Shown: one piece after another, positions 8,544 through 13,837 of the stretch | How the letters are laid out: each line of letters begins with the position of its first letter | Numbering within the stretch: position 1 is the first letter of the stretch | NCBI GenBank assembly: GCA_010015655.1 | Contig: ML976707.1 | Coordinates: 158,525-172,361, forward strand | Direction of reading: 5' to 3' | Length of the DNA stretch: 13,837 nucleotides | Source of the DNA: Bimuria novae-zelandiae CBS 107.79 | Lineage: Eukaryota; Ascomycota; Dothideomycetes; Pleosporales; Didymosphaeriaceae | Translations under genes and position numbers: made by a program | Notes under the pieces: generated by a model | Databases searched by the model: none | What the model was told of the DNA's origin: nothing | What the model saw: the letters and a program-made list of their open reading frames with translations, nothing else

Positions 8544-8552
8544 CACCCCCCA
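8544..8552 (-). promoter_or_regulatory. Polypurine tract of element 3
   Basis: On the minus strand the sequence TGGGGGGTG stands immediately before the LTR start TGTCACGG. It has the same G-run plus GTG form as the tracts of elements 1 and 2, although the families differ. Confidence 0.8.
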
Positions 8553-8553
8553 G

Positions 8554-8570
8554 CTGGCGTGGACGCCCAG
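8554..8570 (-). other. Stem-loop next to the polypurine tract of element 3
   Basis: On the + strand CTGGCGT (8554-8560), GG, ACGCCCAG (8563-8570) can fold with seven pairs and one bulged C. It lies one base from the polypurine tract, the same position as the stem-loops of elements 1 and 2. The rest of the 3' untranslated stretch, 8571-8637, shows nothing I recognise. Confidence 0.5.
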
Positions 8571-8637
8571 GCAGGGAGTCAATAACAGCTGATCAGCATT
8601 AGTGTATGTAGATACCATCAAGATCGTCGCTATCGGT

Positions 8638-11600
8638 TTAACGCAGGCCCTTCAGGCGCTTAGTAATATTAATAAGGCTAATTTGGCGGACGAAGTCTGC
8701 AAACTTCTGCTTAGGTAGAATCTTTGTAAGTCCGTTGGCAGGCATATGATCGGTGGGGACCTATTTGACGTTGATACGTGAGGCGGTGACCTCCTGTCGA
8801 ATCCAGAGCTGGTGGATGTCGACGTGCTTGACTTTTGTATGAAGCTTGTCTTGCTGTTTGGTAATAATACTAATGGTTTGCTGATTATTACACCAAATAG
8901 TAGGTGTACAGTCGAGAGTAAGGTTAATACTAGAGAAAAATCGCATCCATTCTTCTATTTAGGAACTAGCAAGTGATAGAGCTAGTAATTCTAATTCTAT
9001 AGTTGATTTTGTAACTGTGCGTTGTACTGTTAACTTCTAATTAATTATTAGTCCTCCGAACTTAAAAGTATAGCCTTAAGAGCTTTAGCGAGTTTTAGGC
9101 TCGTCAGCGTATGAGGCGTTAGAGGATCTAAAGAAGAGAGGATCGCGGTATGTTAGGTCGTCAGATAGATACTCAGCCATGTCCTGCGCGCTAGCAGAGG
9201 CTTCAAGTGCGAGAGCCTTCGTGCTGAGCAGGTAGCGCCAGGTCTTCCGGATTTTCGAGATGTGTGACTGTCCTGGGTTGGTAAGGTGACAAGCAAAGAC
9301 GACGTGCGTTCGGGCGACGTTAGGTCTACCCTAAACAGCGATGTATGCGAGAGAGCCAACTAGTTGCTAATAGAGCTTTGTTCGGGATGAATTAGGCTCC
9401 TTAGTAGACTATAGTAGCTAGTTCTTTGCTAGTGGAATGTCTAGAGCCTTGCCTACAGCTTCGATGCTAAATTAAGCGCACACCTTGTCGATAAACGCGT
9501 CCTAAACTAGCTATATCTTATGTAGAGCTCGATCGCGTATAATGCGGATTCTAAGAAACTAGGTAAGGTCTCCTATAGCTTTAATGTTGTATAGGTCTAC
9601 TAGATCCTTCTTAAAAGACCTGTGGTGATAGGCATTAGACTGATGATATGCTATGACAATGTCGTTAATATAGACGAATAGGATGAGCCAGCGGCTCGTG
9701 TATAAGCAAGGAAAGCCTTCGACTGGCTTTAGGCCTAGCTTGACAAGTTGTCGACGTAATTCGTTGTACTATAGAACAGGTAACTCCTTTAGGCCGTACA
9801 GGGCGCGGAGTACCAGCATGATCTCGTCTTCAGTGTGGCGGAACGCCTTAGGTGTTTCAGCGTACAGTTTTCGATTGATCTTAGTGTTTAGGAAGGTAGT
9901 AGGGACGTCGTACTACTTTAGCTCTAGACTAAAGTAATTAGCAATTACAATAAGAGCGCGAAAGTTACGAATTACGAGTATAGTAGCGTATATGTTATTA
10001 AGTAGAGCTTAAAAATCTCCTCGAATAACAAGTCAAGCTTTAAACCGTAAGAAGTATCCTTCTTCGTCGATCTTGTATACGAATATCCACATTAACGGTA
10101 GTACCTTAGCGTCTATAGTGGCCTTTGTTTTTGTAGTCTTCCTAAAGACTCCTTTGGCGCGTAGAGCTTGCCACTCAATCTCTATAGCGCGTCGAAATTG
10201 ATTGCTAAATATGTATGTTTTAAGCTGCTTTATTGCCTTTAGTAGAGGTGGCAGCTGCGATTAATGGATTCTCGGTATTTTATCTATAGTAGGTATAGAG
10301 CGAATCTTGGTTGAAAATGCATAGAGATAGTTAATAAGAGATGTAGCTCCTAGTGCTATAGCGTATGTGTAAATTATAAAGTTATTTAGATCTTTCTGCT
10401 TTTAATTGCGTTTGCTAGAGATAATTAAGCTTATATTATTTGGGTCTAGATTAACGTCTCGTGGAGCTCTCTCGCCGCGTTGGCGATAGCCCTTAGGTAC
10501 TTTATCACTCTTAGGAGTGTGAGTGTGATCGCTTGTGACAGTAGACATTATAGGTCTAGGAGTAGGCAGCTGTTGCTGTTGCTGTGTTGATTTGAATGCG
10601 TCGTCCATCTGTTTACCCCCCACCTGGGAGCCTGCAGCTCTCGAAGCTGAGGTCGTAGGTGTCTCTGCTAGGCGGCGACGTTGACGAGCAGTTAACAGAT
10701 CTTTAATACTAATATTATTATATTAATATTCTTCTAAGTATTTAAGTAGTTTAATTACCTCTTCGAGCACTGTTCCTAACGTATACCTATCTATCCTATT
10801 AAAGAAGAGTGTAGGCTCGAATACGACGTCGCAGGTGACAATAATAGTGTCTTTTATAGGCAGCCAGATGCGAAAGATATTAGTGCCTTAATAGCTAATA
10901 AGATAGCTAATTAGAGTGCGCGATTTAAGCTTATTAGTAGCTCTTAGATCGCGATTATAGATGTAGGCGCGACAGCCAATAGGCCTTATATAAGCTACGA
11001 GTGGTTTTCGTCCCTATACGACCTCGTACGGTGTCTTCCATCCTAGTGCTTCAGTAGGTGTGCGATTGAGTATGTATGCGGCGGTGCGATACAGCTTATG
11101 TGATAGGTTCTTGGGCAGATTGGCGTGTATACGCATGGCGCGAGCTCGCTGTGTAAGTACTCCGCTAGCGCGTTCGATAAGTCCATTTGGCTCCTTTGTT
11201 CTAGCTAGTGCTGGCTTGTATAGCATACCTAGTTCTTCTGTTATGCTAATAAGGTCGTTTCTAAATTCTTTCTTATTATCGCATTAAATAGCGACTGCAT
11301 TAGCGTTGTACACGCGCTAGATCTTGCGGATTAAAGACATAAACTAATGTGTAAGAGTTAACTTATCCTTTCGCTTGATTGTGGCGATTTCATGCCACTT
11401 TGAGTACTCGTCTATAGAGTGTAGGGCGTACTTGCTGCCGTCAATGCATTCCTCTCCCACAGGGATGATATAGATAAGATCTATCGCAATTCGATAGAAA
11501 GGTCGTTGTGCACGGCTCTCAGCCGGGCGTCTCAAGATAATATGAGTTATTCAAGCTTTAATGCATGTTTGACAGAGACAGTCTATGTGTTCTCTAGTTA

Positions 11601-13437
11601 GTTAAACGCTAGTAACGTTTGGCTCTAGCTATTTAACTGCTTTACAACCTAGGTGGCCCTAGATCTAATGTGCAGCGCGTCTATTAATAATAGTGTTAGG
11701 CTTTAGTGCGTACAAAGGGCGATAGGATGCCCCAAACGTACTTAGTAATAAGTGTAGAAGTGATAACGGCGGTCGGCGTGATGGCTTAGCATTGATTAGC
11801 CAGTGTCCTCTATTGTACTTAAGTTGTGCGATGACGTAGGACGGTTAATGCATGTACAGGACATCGTGGCTAGAGTCGAAGTGGATTGACTCTGTACAAC
11901 AGCGAGCGAGTCCTAATACGCTTGTAAGAAAGCCTTTGACGTACGCGACGTGCGTTAGCTCTAGCGTCTGTAGCCTATATTGTGTACGAGCGACGAGTTC
12001 CATCGTGCCCCAAGCCGTGATGAGGATATGGCTATTGCCAGCATGCAGGTAACGACGTTGCGGATTGTCGTTTATCTTCTTCTAGCCATGCCATGATTCT
12101 GTATTAATAACGTGGGTGTTCGACCCTGGATCAACGATCCATCGATTAAGGAGCTCAGTCTTGTCCGTGTTATCTCCAACCATCACTGTGAGCTCTCCTT
12201 CAGGCTCAGTATTGGTGTCTATCGTAATCATGTTCGAGTCGTTGTTCAATTATTCCTCGAGAGATTCGATTTCGAGAGAATCAGGTTGGTTAAAACTCAT
12301 ATGTAATGGACTAACAACTGCCACAAATGTATTACTATCCTTAGCAGGAGGTTGGCCGTTATTAATTCGCAATAATATAGTATTTTGTGGTTGTTAGGCT
12401 GCCTATTTTGCTAGAGTAGTCTCTATGCGCTTATTAATCTTAGGATCCTTTTATGCTTCCTTAACCTTCTATATCTCCTTAGTAGTAGGCTGATAGTCCT
12501 TTGGACGTTGTGGGTTTCGTGGGTTGAGGATGAAGCAGTCAGTATACCAGTGCTTCTTCCCGCAGATGCAGTTTCTGTATGGCTTGTTTCGATCATGATT
12601 GTTGCTATCGCGGTTGTCCTTTGCAGGTTGTGAATCAGCTTGTTTTGTGATTCCAAGCTCAGCAGCGGAGACTGCCAGGCCAGTAGAGTGTGGCTTTGTA
12701 CGGTGTAGATAGGTAGTCATCTCGGCGACGTATGTCTCTAGAGATGAGATCTCGGCGGTAGTGCCTCGCGCTTCATGCTTGAAGATCTCGCGCAGGCAGG
12801 AAGTAGCGTACTCTTAATTAAGTGTCTTACAGGCAATAAGGAAGTCCTCCTATAGTTAATTACTATTAGTCTTAGGCAAACTAATAGTCTTGCCCTAAGC
12901 TATAATATATACCTAGTCTAATAGCTATTACTCGATCTTCTTCGCAGCTCGTGGCGTAGTCTTAAGAGCATTATATTTATTAGCTAGTTTACAATAGCGT
13001 GTTGCGTCTATAGGACAAAGGAACTTCTTAAGAGTAACTAGTTAATCGTACGGGGTATCGTGATCCTTAATTAGGTGTATGTAACGTGTAGCAATTGTCT
13101 TGCTAATATCTGTGTTCAGGTTGGCTAGTGCCTTCGTTTAAGTGTAGTACTTAGTGTAACGGCGTTCCTATCAATTACATTCCTATTAATAGGATTCTCG
13201 ATTGTCTACAAATAGATGTGAGAGCCTAGTAGCTTTAAGCTTGTAATTAGTAAGTTAAGGCTTAAAAGGCTCCTATAGCTCAGGGAGAGTTTCCTTCGCT
13301 ACGTCAAGGTTAATGTATTGCCAGAGACCGTGGCGGTTGGCAACATCTTGGCGAATAAACAGCCAGGTAAACCAGTCGTCTAGTGTGTTCAGGATGACAG
13401 TAACACGTGTCACTGCGGGGTCGGACTCGGTAGCCAT
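8638..13437 (-). pseudogene. RIP-damaged copia gag-pol, element 3 (complete domain set)
   Basis: One minus-strand frame runs from the ATG at 13437-13435 (protein start MATESDPAVT) to a TAA at 8640-8638, 1,600 codons. It has about fifty in-frame stops and no net frameshift. Domains in order: Gag, with a copia-type LDDWFTWL region near residues 18-25; a CxCGKKHxxxxC zinc knuckle (12570-12535); protease with WIVDPGS, Asp at 12132-12130; the gag-pre-integrase zinc region, with His at 11670 and 11655 and CxxC at 11574-11563; integrase with all three catalytic residues kept, Asp 11481, Asp 11280 and Glu 11175; a Gln-rich linker (QQQQQ) near 10590-10570; RT from about 10190, with YIND at 9672-9661 in place of YVDD; and RNase H, whose first Asp reads Asn at 9120-9118. 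Open stretches of 60 to 85 codons alternate with stop-rich ones. The stop at 8638 may itself be a mutated Gln, in which case the frame would run about 14 codons further. It is not functional. Confidence 0.93.
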
Positions 13438-13608
13438 TGCAGAGGCTATAGTCGACAGTATCGATGGATCCAGGCAGAGATCCTAGTATGTGCGCCGTAG
13501 GGATACGCAGGTGAACAGTTGCGTCGTGAAGAACGCGGTGTAGCAACGTGCAGCTCGTGTGTTGAGTGACGTTACAGCAGTGGGTGAGAACAATCCAGGG
13601 TGCAAGCC

Positions 13609-13619
13609 GGGCTCATAAC
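13609..13619 (-). promoter_or_regulatory. Primer binding site of element 3, complementary to the initiator tRNA-Met anticodon arm
   Basis: The minus strand reads GTTATGAGCCC directly after the 5' LTR. The + strand GGGCTCATAAC equals the anticodon stem-loop of eukaryotic initiator tRNA-Met (anticodon CAT), not its CCA end. Known family behaviour: Drosophila copia and several relatives prime from a half-tRNA of initiator Met cut in the anticodon loop, with the site placed directly next to the LTR as here. The match is 11 bases against the sequence I recall for yeast; the exact host tRNA is not in the window. Confidence 0.75.
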
Positions 13620-13834
13620 TGTCGCGGTAAGCAGAGTGCTGAGCGGACAGTACGCAGTGGAAAAGATTGTAGGATTGAACTGAGGTTGTACTATCTAGGA
13701 GCTACTGAAGATATAGGTGCGCGGGCACAAACAACGCTAGTCCCAGATAGGCATAGTACTCTCAACAGAGTGAGTAGCAATCATGCGAGGGTAGGAGTAT
13801 CCATCTCAGAGGGTAAGAGCCATAAACCGTGACA
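13620..13834 (-). repeat. 5' LTR of element 3 (215 bp)
   Basis: This is a direct repeat of 8329-8543, with 211 of 215 bases identical. It carries the promoter end of the element on the minus strand; I see no convincing TATA box, only a weak CTATATC word. It is followed on the + strand by CAA, the start of the expected CAATC target duplication, where the window ends. Confidence 0.95.
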
Positions 13835-13837
13835 CAA
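13835..13837. repeat. Right target-site duplication of element 3, cut by the window edge
   Basis: CAA follows the LTR terminus CCGTGACA and matches the first three bases of CAATC at 8324-8328. The next two bases outside the window should be TC, followed by the rest of the 3' LTR of element 2. Confidence 0.6.

Larger units (their letters stand above)
8329..13834 (-). mobile_element. Full-length Ty1/copia retrotransposon element 3 (5,506 bp)
   Basis: This is a structurally complete element: 215-bp LTRs at both ends, primer binding site, leader (13438-13608), gag-pol in one frame, polypurine tract and 5-bp target duplication. It belongs to a different copia family from elements 1 and 2, as shown by unrelated LTRs, a different Gag with a zinc knuckle, and a different protease motif. 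It lies tail to tail with element 2, inside its 3' LTR, so it is the younger insertion. The leader 13438-13608 holds no gene I recognise. Confidence 0.95.

Noticed and set aside
11060..11287. + strand ORFs at 11060-11287, 11852-12306 and 9683-9937
   Set aside because: They are shadows of the un-RIPped blocks of the minus-strand gag-pol of element 3, without motifs of their own.
13607..13619. Fragment of a tRNA gene
   Set aside because: Only the anticodon-arm match of about 11 bases is present, with no acceptor, D or T arms; its place at the LTR edge fits a primer binding site.
13566..13832. 88-codon + strand ORF ending in the right LTR
   Set aside because: It lies almost wholly within the LTR and primer site; no protein features, and the matching copy in the left LTR is broken upstream.

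Overview
The window looks like a transposon graveyard from a filamentous ascomycete (Pezizomycotina), most likely an AT-rich, heterochromatic block. I see no ordinary host gene. Three long Ty1/copia-type gag-pol reading frames can each be followed end to end in a single frame, but each is broken by roughly fifty or more stop codons. The stops sit where Gln or Trp is expected (CAA/CAG to TAA/TAG, TGG to TAG/TGA). Missense changes are mostly C-to-T or G-to-A, and the DNA is rich in TpA and poor in CpA/TpG. This is the signature of repeat-induced point mutation (RIP), known from Pezizomycotina. I cannot name the species; resemblance to elements of Dothideomycetes is from memory only.

Layout. 1-649: a GC-richer, un-RIPped segment with the first ~82 codons of an open minus-strand gene, probably a hAT-type transposase, and a leader full of short direct and inverted repeats. 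It ends at a sharp junction that I read as the end of a hAT-like transposon inserted in the protease region of copia element 1, with a candidate 8-bp duplication at 650-657. 658-4096: element 1 (+), from mid-protease to polypurine tract. 4097-4269: a 173-bp LTR. 4270-8271: element 2 (+), same family, gag through RNase H. 8272-8328: first 57 bp of the 3' LTR of element 2. 8329-13834: element 3 (-), a different copia family, with 215-bp LTRs at both ends, a primer binding site, gag with zinc knuckle, protease, integrase, RT and RNase H. The last three bases, 13835-13837, repeat the start of its CAATC target duplication.

Relative order. Elements 1 and 2 share one LTR and came first. Element 3 landed later inside the 3' LTR of element 2, in opposite orientation. 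The hAT-like element probably entered element 1 independently. RIP hit elements 1 and 2 across their whole length and element 3 in patches; it spared the hAT-like segment. None of the three copia copies can make a full protein, and catalytic residues are lost as well.

The points most worth checking are the shared-LTR tandem, the proposed hAT insertion with its 8-bp duplication, the mosaic RIP in element 3, the half-tRNA type primer site, and stem-loops beside the polypurine tracts of both copia families.
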